Positions 47,401-56,800 of a stretch of DNA of 64,000 bases are shown piece after piece (position 1 is the stretch's first letter; every line of letters starts with the position of its first letter). Source of the DNA: Pisaster brevispinus (taxonomy: Eukaryota; Echinodermata; Asteroidea; Forcipulatida; Asteriidae). Under the pieces are notes generated by a model. That model did not search any database. It saw only the letters and a list, made by a program, of their open reading frames with translations, and was not told the DNA's origin. The stretch covers positions 2,584,001 through 2,648,000 of the forward strand of contig JAMKCF010000007.1 of assembly GCA_023634235.1 (NCBI GenBank), in the 5' to 3' direction. The translations under genes and the position numbers were made by a program.

Positions 47401-49385
47401 TTGTTGCCAAGCATATAAAAGGCTTTTAAAAAAAAAAATCGCAAAAAAAAAAATTAATAATAATTATTTTAGCGCTGATCATTTTACAAAAACGCGGAAA
47501 TCCGCGGAAACGCGGAAGAGTTGCATGTCTGTATAATTCATGTATAGTCATGTTAATAAAAATATTAATAATATTTGTATTAATATTATGACTACACATT
47601 AATATTATAAATATGGTAGTCAGATTTGGCATTTCTTCAAAAATTTAAAACACATAAAATAAACTCATTCAACAATTTATTTCTACATTTTGTTAAAAGT
47701 TCATTGAACCTGGTTGCATTGCCATTGGGCATTAGAATCAAATGGATCCCTGCCCTGACTATTGGGCATTAGAATCAAATGGATCCCTGCCCTGACTATT
47801 GGGCATTAGAATCAAATGGATCCCTGCCCTGACTATTGGGCATTAGAATCAAATGGATCCCTGCCCTGACTATTGGGCATTAGAATCAAATGGATCCCTG
47901 CCCTGACTATTGGGCATTAGAATCAAATGGATCCCTGCCCTGACTATTGGGCATTAGAATCAAATGGATCCCTGCCCTGACTATTGGGCATTAGAATCAA
48001 ATGGATCCCTGCCCTGACTATTGGGCATTAGAATCAAATGGATCCCTGCCCTGACTATTGGGCATTAGAATCAAATGGATCCCTGCCCTGACTATTGGGC
48101 ATTAGAATCAAATGGATCCCTGCCCTGACTATTGGGCATTAGAATCAAATGGATCCCTGCCCTGACTATTGGGCATTAGAATCAAATGGATCCCTGCCCT
48201 GACTATTGGGCATTAGAATCAAATGGATCCCTGCCCTGACTATTGGGCATTAGAATCAAATGGATCCCTGCCCTGACTATTGGGCATTAGAATCAAATGG
48301 ATCCCTGCCCTGACTATTGGGCATTAGAATCAAATGGATCCCTGCCCTGGCTATTGGGCATTAGAATCAAATGGATCCCTGCCCTGACTATTGGGCATTA
48401 GAATCAAATGGATCCCTGCCCTGGCTATTGGGCATTAGAATCAAATGGATCCCTGCCCTGACTATTGGGCATTAGAATCAAATGGATCCCTGCCCTGACT
48501 ATTGGGCATTAGAATCAAATGGATCCCTGCCCTGGCTATTGGGCATTAGAATCAAATGGATCCCTGCCCTGACTATTGGGCATTAGAATCAAATGGATCC
48601 CTGCCCTGACTATTGGGCATTAGAATCAAATGGATCCCTGCCCTGACTATAGTATTGGGCATTAGAATCAAATGGATCCCTGCCCTGACTATTGGGCATT
48701 AGAATCAAATGGATCCCTGCCCTGACTATTGGGCATTAGAATCAAATGGATCCCTGCCCTGACTATTGGGCATTAGAATCAAATGGATCCCTGCCCTGAC
48801 TATTTTGCAGATATAAACCCCTCAATAAAGTCAATGTAATTCACTACACCGATCAAAGTAATTCTCTATTTTATCATCCAAGTCACTTAGTACTTGATAT
48901 TCTCCATTTTCAACTTCTGATCTCAAAAGATCAATCATATTCAATCATAGATTAAACAAGTGACAAGTTAATAATAATTAGTACTATCAATTCCAATTTT
49001 CAAGTACACCACTCACCAGTGTCCGGAAAATGGGCGATCATACTAATAATTTTATTTTATTTTATTACAATTTTTTTTTCAAGCTATATCAGCCATCAAA
49101 AAGCAAATTACTGAGTTAAAATCTGTACTTTCGATCACGAGAAAACCTGACACCTACCCAGACGTATAACCTCATTTGATCCTCGGGTCGTAAGACCTTC
49201 TGGACGGCGGGGGGAGCTTCAGGAGGCGGCGCGTCGCCGTCGGCCTCAGTCGTCGCATTTTCAGACTCGGGTTCGTGGTTTTCATCTCCATTTTCAGCGT
49301 TCATATCCGGAGAACTCGGTGCTGGCATGTCCTCTTCTGCAACATCATTAACATCCTCAGCTTCGTAATTACTGTTTTCTGCCAT
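38498..49385 (-). CDS. chloride intracellular channel (CLIC) protein
   Basis: Five exons on the - strand join in phase to 305 residues: 49158-49385, 44452-44602, 42636-42798, 41767-41956 and 38498-38683. Residues 1-65 are an acidic, low-complexity extension (MAENSNYEAEDVNDVAEED...), like the long isoforms of vertebrate CLIC5/6. From residue 72 the CLIC fold begins: RLYVWAGDDLKGLG, then the glutaredoxin-like site D87-V-H-C90 (vertebrates have CPFS) and QQIYMIL, the putative membrane helix. LPCLVDP (around 130-136) carries the cis-proline. The C-terminal all-helix domain has YLDGDHLTQPDLRLLPRLHH (216-235), matching the family's FLDGN-LT--D--LLPKLH. CLICs are GST-fold proteins found soluble or membrane-bound and linked to tubulogenesis and redox chemistry. 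The Cys-to-Asp change is what I recall for nematode and fly CLICs. The tail after residue 284 is unusual. Intron 1 is packed with repeats. Confidence 0.92.
38811..39440. repeat. dispersed repeat family 5, copy A (in the CLIC last intron)
   Basis: It contains CCATTGGCGACTTTAGTCGAC, followed by AAGCACTCAAGCCTAAGCAC, TAGTTTTGTCCATGTTCACC, GGATCTTTCCAATGGTGG and, near the end, GAATGTGTGCTTCACGCTTG and TGGTCAAACAATGCGG. The same series occurs at 44686-45025 continuing at 46746-46890. Confidence 0.75.
39441..41766. other. CLIC last intron, no gene seen
   Basis: CGGTATACCGTCGCC near 39917 resembles one end of a hAT-like MITE (AAGCTTGGGCGGT...), but no partner end is visible. A GAGGGCAAGGCCATTTTCAT stretch (41576-41720) repeats sequence seen at 16965-17075. 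Confidence 0.35.
43032..43789. mobile_element. pogo/Tigger-like MITE, TA target site
   Basis: The ends are CAGTCGACTCTCGTTAATAC and its inverse, perfect over about 23 bases, flanked by TA on both sides (43030-43031, 43790-43791). The subterminal CGTATC/CCTCGTAT words are repeated. TA target sites, CAGT ends and the 758-base non-coding body fit a non-autonomous Tc1/mariner-pogo element. It lies in CLIC intron 2. Confidence 0.88.
43806..43990 (+). repeat. tRNA-derived SINE family 2, copy A
   Basis: An A-box-like GGTTGGCTCAGAGGTTTC and a B-box-like GTTCAAATCCC are followed by the body CATGTGGATTGAGTTTTCAG, GATTGCGTGGGTTCGCCCC and GAGTTTTCCTCCCACATC. Other copies: 54465-54620, 55715-55905, 62805-62955 (-) and 63000-63215 (-). 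It follows the pogo-like MITE with only a few bases between. Confidence 0.75.
44686..45025. repeat. dispersed repeat family 5, copy B left part
   Basis: It has CCCCAATGGCGACTTACAGT, AAGTCGACC, TAGTTTTGTCCAAGTACACC and GATCCGATCTTTCTAATG. It stops at a hAT-like insertion and resumes at 46746 with CAGGAAACAAAGACC through GAATGTGTGCTTCATGCTTG (to about 46890). Confidence 0.7.
45026..46745. mobile_element. 1.72-kb hAT-like non-autonomous element
   Basis: The ends are TAGGCCTTCATTTTAA and, inverted, CAGGCCTTCATTTTAA. They are flanked by 8-base duplications AGTTCAGA (45018-45025) and AGTTCACA (46746-46753), one base different. The 8-base TSD is typical of hAT. Subterminal regions repeat TTAAGGAGAGCGAT and its complement several times, and the left end has a GC-rich palindromic stretch (GCGCGATCGCGC). 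Internal inverted words TGCTATGCAAAA / TTGCATAGCA lie near 46510-46550. I find no transposase; internal frames up to 121 codons look like noise. Confidence 0.85.
47100..47700. repeat. inverted-repeat element carrying a second MITE
   Basis: TTTTATGTGGTTTAAATTTT plus GAAATGTCAAATCTGACTAC (about 47150-47193) is repeated in inverse at about 47612-47660, with weaker extension outward to TGTAGAAAT. A smaller MITE (47207-47531) is inserted between the arms. Confidence 0.6.
47207..47531. mobile_element. MITE with CAG...CTG ends and a 6-bp TSD TATAAT
   Basis: The left end CAGGCATGCAACT and inverted right end CAGACATGCAACT match at 12 of 13 positions. TATAAT flanks both sides (47201-47206 and 47532-47537). 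The body contains ACGCGGAAATCCGCGG and is non-coding. Confidence 0.8.
47724..48801. repeat. 37-bp minisatellite, 29 near-identical units
   Basis: The unit is ATTGGGCATTAGAATCAAAT followed by GGATCCCTGCCCTGACT. Twenty-nine units fill 1078 bases, with one 5-base insertion (ATAGT near 48649) and three units with CTGGCT for CTGACT, spaced two and three units apart. Every unit has a GGATCC site. The near lack of divergence indicates very recent expansion. It is in CLIC intron 1, about 360 bases from exon 1. Confidence 0.97.
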
Positions 49386-50664
49386 ATTGGGCTGTTCTTT
49401 TGAAAACCAGCGTATGAAAAGAGACCTTTTGGTCACTTGTTATCGTTGTAACAAATATTCCACACAAAGTTTCAGTTATGGCGGACTACCAGTGCGTAGG
49501 CATTGCACACAATAAACACATGACACACGTACGAATCATGCAGTTAGAATGTGTGGAACCTCGCCCAGGCCAAAAAAGAGCAACCATTTGGACACGTCTA
49601 TTTTACAAGAGGGGACAAGAGTATATTTCTACGCTTTATTAAGTAAATTTCTGCACTTGAATCTGGTATTTTACTTCACACAAGTACATGATCACCCTCA
49701 GGTATTTAATGTTTTAATAATTTCAGTAGTTTATACATTCATTTGCTATGTTTAATTAGTACGGTTGTATCTCTAAGTACCTTTATTGTAAATGGTATGT
49801 CCTCGTATCAAGTGAAGCTCCAACAACCAACGCGCTGCTACTGCAGCAAGTTGCTAGTCTCTTTTGCAGCCGTTTCTACTTATTTGTGTCCCCTGTATTG
49901 TAGTGGGTTGGAAACATGTAGCTTTTGTTCATGATTGCTGTTTGTTTGTCTGTTTGTCTTTGTTGACAAAAAATAAAATGGTTGTCCTTTATAATCAGCT
50001 CACACATTGAAAGAACGAGGGAGAATATAGTGTCTTTATGGAGGCAAAGTTTATGCAATTTGAGACAGTTTTGATATGTATTTTTTATAGGCTCAAACTG
50101 CCAAACACTTCCAATATTAACTTTCAGACTTTTATTCTACAAACTTATCTGATTCTACCACTGGAGGAAGTAATCCGAACCCAATCTGGTATTTAGTGAC
50201 ATCGAAAACATTTCATCGTCCTTCCTTGTGTGATCTCATGACAAACAAACAACCTTGGTTTGTGAAAACAAGGGTGGAATCACTTCATAGCAATTTTAAT
50301 AAATTAACTAAACATTTTTCAAAACAGTTGTTTTCTACAATTGCCCAGGAAAATAATCTGGAACGAAATTCTCCACATACTCTCTTTTTTTCTTCTTTTT
50401 CCCCTCAGTTTTCAAGTTTAAATTATTTCTCAGTGAGTGCTCTGCAAATTTGTTGTAATATATATATATATATATATATGAAAACAATAAATAAATAAAG
50501 CTATTAATTGTTTTCATCTCTACATCTACATTAAGTAAATAAGCCTTCACAGATATTTTGCACAGGCCTATTGCATCACAATATATATATATATATATTT
50601 GGCCATTCTACCTATATGGACCCGAAAAAATAATTAAATTTTAGTAAAATGATCTTTGCCCAGC
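49386..50664. other. CLIC upstream region, no gene seen
   Basis: The CLIC start and 5' UTR presumably lie in the first few hundred bases. AT runs occur at 50459-50479 and 50581-50599. A short frame at 50196-50498 has no recognisable motif. Confidence 0.35.
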
Positions 50665-50668
50665 TTAA

Positions 50669-51063
50669 AGGCAAAGTATACCTTTGGGGTTTTTTTGCAA
50701 CCATTTGATTGTTTTAATCCTATATAAATGTAGATTATTACAATAAAACTAACCTGTGAAATTTTCATTTCAAAAGGTAGTTGCATTTTTGAGATATCGC
50801 CCAAAATCTGGAGTGAATATGTCCACGCAGGAAGAATAATCCCCAACAGGAATGCACAATCTGAGAAACATTACTGACAGTAACGCTTCTCAGATTCAAA
50901 TTTGTAGGGATAAAAAGTGATATCTTTTTCCATAACCGCAGTACTTCGAAGTCTGAAATGTTTTTCGAATTGCATTACACTATCCAAAGCTGCTGTATTT
51001 CTTACCAAGTAAGTTGTTATTGCCATTAATTTTCAGAGTCATTACCAAACGTTTACATGCCCT
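50669..51063 (+). mobile_element. MITE family 3 (TTAA-flanked), copy B
   Basis: TTAA lies at 50665-50668 and 51064-51067. It starts AGGCAAAGTATACCTTTGG and shares GTCCACGCAGGAAGAATAAT and ACAATAAAACTAACCTGTG with the copy at 31662-32067. Confidence 0.8.
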
Positions 51064-51069
51064 TTAACA

Positions 51070-52019
51070 CAGTCTTGTTCACATACACAAGGTAATATTT
51101 TGAGGAGACTAATTCTCTAAAATTCACAAACTCTTACGTGTTTCATTTATGAAGGTGGCAGTTGATGATTTCATAAGAACTAGTGACAAATAAATCACAT
51201 CTCCACACTCATTCGGATTTAATTTTTACAACGCCTGGTTTTATTGGGAAAATCCCTCAATATAATTTTTGTTTATACTGTACAATTTCCTGTCCTCTTT
51301 CCCTGCCAGCGACTAAGGCCAGCATTGGTGATTGTCAATGACAAATAAATCACACTTAGTGTGACCCATACATGAAAATAAAATTAAAAAGTGACAAATC
51401 CCACTACTGCACTGTTTTAAACAGTTTTCAAACTTCGGATTTCAGACTCGCAAGATCAAAACTAACTAGACAAGTTTGCCAGTATGAAGAAGCTCCTAGC
51501 TTAGGAATGAAACGTAACTCAAATAATATGTATATGTGTAAATAACATCTACATTATTTTTTTGATTCGAAAAAAACAAACCTCATAATCTAACTAAATT
51601 GCTTTTTTTTTCTAAGACTACAGCATTTCAAGCAAACACATTTCAAGGAGGGAAGTTTTCCCAGCATGGCCATCTTTATACCATGCAAATTATGCCCAAA
51701 CCTGTGAAAAGATATATTTTCAATCTTAGCAAATTCGTCGGCTCAGGATTGAGGTCATTGGTGCAATTTGTATGGATTTTTTTTTTAAGTTGCTTTAAAA
51801 AAACAAAAATATTGCTCCTCGTAAATGGAGTTTATTGATCAAGAATGGTCTTCAAAGTATTTGTTTGGCAAGAAGAAACTTTCAATTTCTAAGTAAAACA
51901 TTGATTGATTTTGATTGTTTTCAAATTTATATGCATTTCATGACCTTTTGATCAATACGAATGTGAAATTGCAGTTAATGACCTTATGATACTGAGTCGA
52001 TGCAGTGTGTGCACAACCT
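51070..52019. other. no gene seen
   Basis: AT-rich DNA between CLIC and FANCG with short frames only. Confidence 0.4.
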
Positions 52020-52023
52020 TTAA

Positions 52024-52462
52024 AGGTAATGTCTGGCACAGTTTGTTTTTTGTCAACAAAACGCTTATTTATAAGCAAAATGATCAAGGTACAATAAAAG
52101 TCACATGTCAAAGTTTCAGCTGAATAAAGTGTCTGCTTGCGGAGAAAACTGCACAGAACCATCACAGTTTTGTTCACATAAACTTAAAATCTATCCAGGT
52201 TTAGCGTGGTGAGAGCCTGTACCAACCGCATCTCTGGCAGTAGCACCTGTGAAACAAACACCAACCCTCAGAAATCTGAGACAGCATGAATTGTTTCTCA
52301 GATTCAAATGTTTTTGGGGTAAAAAAAAAAAGATCGATACCATATTACCTCAAAGGGAATCCTTTCTCAAATTAGTTTATAGCTGAGGTGTTTCTCACCA
52401 AGTAAGTTTTAATGGTCGTTAAGTTTTGGAGTATTTACCAATCTATGACCCTACATGTAACT
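52024..52462 (+). mobile_element. MITE family 2 (TTAA-flanked), copy B
   Basis: TTAA flanks it at 52020-52023 and 52463-52466. The body matches 18927-19360 in order (TACAATAAAAGTCACATG, ACCAACCCTCAGAAATCTGA, AATCTATGACCCTAC). Confidence 0.8.
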
Positions 52463-52732
52463 TTAAAACAGTAGAATGAAGTTGCACAATAGTTATAGTC
52501 GGATTTGATCTCCAGTTCTCTGGTACTTCCTATGAGGAAGCAAACTGACACGCAGTACTCTTGTTACTGAAATAATAATAAGGAAAAGGACTACTTTTGT
52601 TTCATGTGCTAAACTCCAATCAACCTTCTGTTTCTTTACAACTTCAAAGAGTGACCATGATAGCCTCAGGTTTGGATTCTAGTTGATGACTTTTCATTTA
52701 AACTTTACGAAAACTCCATTCGGACAATTTAA

Positions 52733-52975
52733 AGGGACACGTTGCCTTCGGACTTGGGCGCTTTGGGCTACCAAAAGTGTTTGCTATGAAATAAATATGG
52801 TTGGAAAGATGTTATAAAAGTAGAATATAAGTAAAACACACTAACATCTCTCGAAATTGTGAGGTTTTCTTATTACTTTGTGTACTAACTAACACGGTCC
52901 ACCATTTAGTATCACCAAAATGTTCTCCACAGAATTACAGACCACATTATAGTGTAGTTCATTTAAAAGACTTTT
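52733..52975 (+). mobile_element. MITE family 4, truncated copy
   Basis: After TTAA it begins AGGGACACGTTGCCTTCGG and follows the 32926-33270 element (GGTTGGAAAGATGTTATAAA, ACACGGTCCACCATTTAGT), then loses similarity. The right end is missing. Confidence 0.65.
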
Positions 52976-53525
52976 TTTGTGGGGGGGGGGTGGTGTTTAT
53001 CATTTGCAGAATTTAGAAAAAGTTCAAGTTTACTACAAAATAACTTGATTGACTGAAAGTATGTGTTACTCCCAAGTATCCATTGAAATAGTTTCGTCAG
53101 GCATCATTTTATTTTAGAGAAAAATGCAAATTTGTATCTTTTTAAAGTGATGGTCGGATGGCCATCGTTTGCAGCAAGTTCTGTCTGAGCGTTCAAAATC
53201 AATACCATTTGCTGTCGGTTTTCTTAGCAGTCATCAATGCACAAATATAAACAGGTTAATGATATTTCATATTAAATCCTCCACCACAAATACACATTCT
53301 CAAGTAAAAAAAATACAGTATTTACCAATGGTGTCATTTCCCTTTAATTCTAACAAATTTTATAACTTCTGTTATCAGACACAAATAGTAAGGGATATGA
53401 ACTATTTGTAGATTCCAGAAGACTAGTTGTACAAAAAAAGTGCAATTTGTTTTATTTATAACGGAAAAACAAAAACAGAAACAACAAAATGTTTGGATCT
53501 GGTGGTGTCTACCTACATAATTATG

Positions 53526-53640
53526 AACACAGACAATGGTGACATCTTTAGAGTAGTCTCCATCTCCAGCTGTGTTTTCATTGTATGGCGTGCTTCTTGC
53601 TATTTCCCCATCTTTGTCAGTAACAGAGTGTTCAATAACA
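53526..53640 (-). pseudogene. decayed duplicate of the last FANCG exon
   Basis: On the - strand this reads LLTKMGK-stop-QEARHTM, against LLTRMGRKHEARHTM in the functional exon at 53875-54020. The DNA match continues through AAGATGTCACCATTGTCT. It lacks the acceptor-proximal part and has an in-frame TAG where the functional copy has a codon in that place. The duplicate lies about 365 bases downstream of the real exon, with a MITE between them. Confidence 0.8.
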
Positions 53641-53675
53641 AGTCACATAATTGTTACTTTTGCCACAGTCCTAGA

Positions 53676-53847
53676 CAGTGGCAAAAACAGACATTTTCAT
53701 TGGGGAAGGGGGGGGGAATCAGGGGCAACAACAACATTTTGAGGGATTTTAAATTTGTGAATTTTTTTCAACCTCATTTGGAGGGCCAGGGTTCTCAGTG
53801 GGGGGAGGGGCTTCTGCCTCCTACCCCCGACCCTGGTTATGCCACTG
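53676..53847. mobile_element. 172-bp hAT-type MITE (TSD GTCCTAGA)
   Basis: The ends CAGTGGCAAAAACAG and, inverted, CAGTGGCATAACCAG are flanked by perfect 8-base duplications GTCCTAGA (53668-53675 and 53848-53855). This end type and TSD length are typical of hAT MITEs. It lies 27 bases beyond the FANCG stop codon, so it is probably in the 3' UTR. Confidence 0.9.
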
Positions 53848-53874
53848 GTCCTAGAGTTTGCAGGTTTGTAAACA

Positions 53875-56800
53875 TCATGTTCGTAAGAGTAACTTAGACA
53901 ATGGTGACATCTTTTGTTTAGAGTCTATCTTCAGCAGTTTTATCATTGTATGGCGTGCTTCGTGCTTTCTCCCCATCCTGGTCAGTAACAGAGCGTAGTT
54001 GTACAAAGCATCAGTGTCATCTGTAATAAAACAAACACAAGTGTTTTTTCTTTGTTTTTTTAAAGAATTTGTGGAATACTGTCACAATACTATGTGTATG
54101 CATTAAAGGATAAAAATAGGATCAGCTGGTCTTATAAACCACAATTCATTTCATTTCAGTTTCATTGGATAGACATTTACATGCAATGACTGGTCCCCCG
54201 TCTTTATCTGCAAGGATCAAGACAGGCACTGGTGTTGCAGGCCAGTATCTAGCACTATTCACAAGCCTCGAAGTGCGACGTCAGATATTCAGGCTAGCAA
54301 TGACTCAGCTATACCAGACTGATACTACACAGAGTAAAATGGCATGCAAACATTAAGTGGGTCAAAGGTTCATGTACATCTACATGTAGCAGGCAACCAG
54401 TGGGTTCTAAAGACCGGTATCTGGCATTCAAGGTATGACCTCAAACGTTCGGGCTAGTTTCAGGATCGGGATGGCGTAGTGGTATCTTTCCTCGCCTTAC
54501 ACCTCTCTGGGACCCTAAACTTGATTTTGAGTCTGAGGTTGCCGTTCTTTCTTTGCATCAGCCCTGCGAAACCTCCCCGCAGATTCTAATTCGCGATCTC
54601 AGACTTGACACCCTTTTGTGTTTACGGGATACATTCATTTATTCACATCTGAAATTAAAAAAACAACGCTGATACCAGAGAGATGGCCAATCAGGAGGCT
54701 ACACAACCCCTGTTTGCCGCGTCTATTACCAATAGGTTATAATCACTTCAGCATTTTTTTTTTTTAATTCATCCGTCTTAATTTTTTATAAGCTTTGTAA
54801 GTATGGTATTTTATTTTATTAAAATTTATACCAACTAAAATAAAACAAGACCTTAAAATATTGAGAGAAAAAACACCATACTAAATTACCTGATTCTTAC
54901 TAGGCGTGTTACCAATGATTTGAATGGAATCATCGAGTACCAGTGATTTTCCTCCATCAGTTTTATTTATTTTGAATTTATAAAACAGAATTTTTTTTTT
55001 TTTAATACGAAAGCTGCAAGTTGAATTAACGAGCAGCGGAACAGTTTATTTACATGTACATCAGTGTTGTATTTCTGTACAGAATCCCGTGGTATAAATA
55101 TTCATTTGTATCCAAGGTTTTCGCATTTATGAATCATCAGATTATTCCATCCACAATTGGAATAATTCGCCATAGGATATGTACAAACCGATGACCAAGA
55201 TTCCCAAGTCTGCGATCAAAGGTTAGTTTTTGAGTACTAATCCACAAGAGGGCGCCATTTCAGGCAATACTGTACTGGCTGTCAGGTAGACAAAAACCAC
55301 AATTACAGACTTAGAACCAAGTCCAGGGCTCCAATTTGGGGAAACAATCCACAAGACTGCAGGGCTTGTAGCTCAAAACCTTTACTGGACCAGAATTTTT
55401 TTTACAAGACCGGAATCAAAATGAGAAGAACACTATCTACACAGTTTCACATTTGAGCTGTTTCTGGAACAAGCAAATTACCTTAAGAAAAGATTTATCT
55501 CATTTTCCTCATGGGTAATAACTTTGTTACTCAACGGAAATGAAAGATATTGTATTTATCAGTTTAAATTAAAAATGCAGTGAGTTTTTGGGTTTTTTTA
55601 AACACAAGACCGCCGGACTTGTATGATCATAAATTTACTGGCCCAATGCCAAGATCACTGGCCTCGGGCCTGCGGTCCAGTGCTAATTTCGAGCCCTGAA
55701 GTCTACTGGGACCCTGGATTGAATCCCATCGGGGGTACCATGTGGAATGGGTTCTCAATCCCTTCCTGATTGCTTGGGTTTTCCCCTTGAATAATTCTCT
55801 GGGGTTTTCCTCCCAAATCTAAAACTGAAACTTCCTTCCTTGTCTTCTCTCCATGGGGTTCTTGGCTGGTATAGTGATTAAGTTTACTTATCTGAGAGTC
55901 CTTGGCTTCAAAACCAGAATTATTAAATGAAATGAAATGAATTTATTTTCTTAAAGGTAGGGCCATCGTTTGGTAATGCCCCTGATTTATTTATTTATTT
56001 TTTCTATCCGAAAACTTACTTTATAAGGAAATGGCAGTGAGCATCCTGCCAAATTATTTCATCTCAAATGCCCCTATTGATTAGAAATCAATAAAAACTT
56101 TAGAATCTGAAAAGCAATTCATGCATGAATTTCAAATTTCTGAGGGTTGGTGTCCGTTCGTGATTGCTACAGCCAGAGATGCGGTTGGTACCCGCTATCA
56201 CCGTGGATGGATTCGACATTCATGTGAAAACACTACGACAGTTTTGTTTGCTGTTCTCAGCAAGTGGACACTGTGCTCAGCGGACACTTTCAAAAGTGAC
56301 TTTTAATGTATCTTTCTTTATAATTTTGCTTGTACATTTTAATAAGAATTAGGCTGACAAAAACCAATCATGAACCCATCTTTTATGTTGTAGGCAAAAA
56401 TGCTTAATGCTTGACCCTGCAAGCTGAGGCCCCCACCCCCCCCCAAAAAAGGACACTCAACTTCCGCCTCATCGGACGGAACTTTTTAATTATAGGCCAA
56501 TTAAGTCCGTTAGGGGGTGGTCCCATGGTAACTACCATGCAAGAAAGACTTTGTAGTAGCCTGATGATAAATAGATTATACTATGTTGGCTGCAGACCTT
56601 ATCTATAAATAAAATTCAAGGTTCATGTATAAATGCATCTAGGCGAAAATCTGTACATGTTTCAATGGGTGTGTACATTGTATGGGTTGTTTTGTGTATA
56701 CATGTCAATGGGGACTGCCGCCAGCAAACTCCAAAGGGTCATGATGGCCCATTAGAGAACTCAACCCCCATGGATGAAAGGGGGGGTTCTAATTTGACCG

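Noticed and set aside
47724..48801. CRISPR-like array
   Set aside because: The units are directly adjacent with no unique spacers, and the window is animal nuclear DNA.
53427..53897. 156-codon frame on the + strand
   Set aside because: It is antisense to the FANCG pseudo-exon and crosses the hAT MITE, so it is a composite of unrelated sequence.
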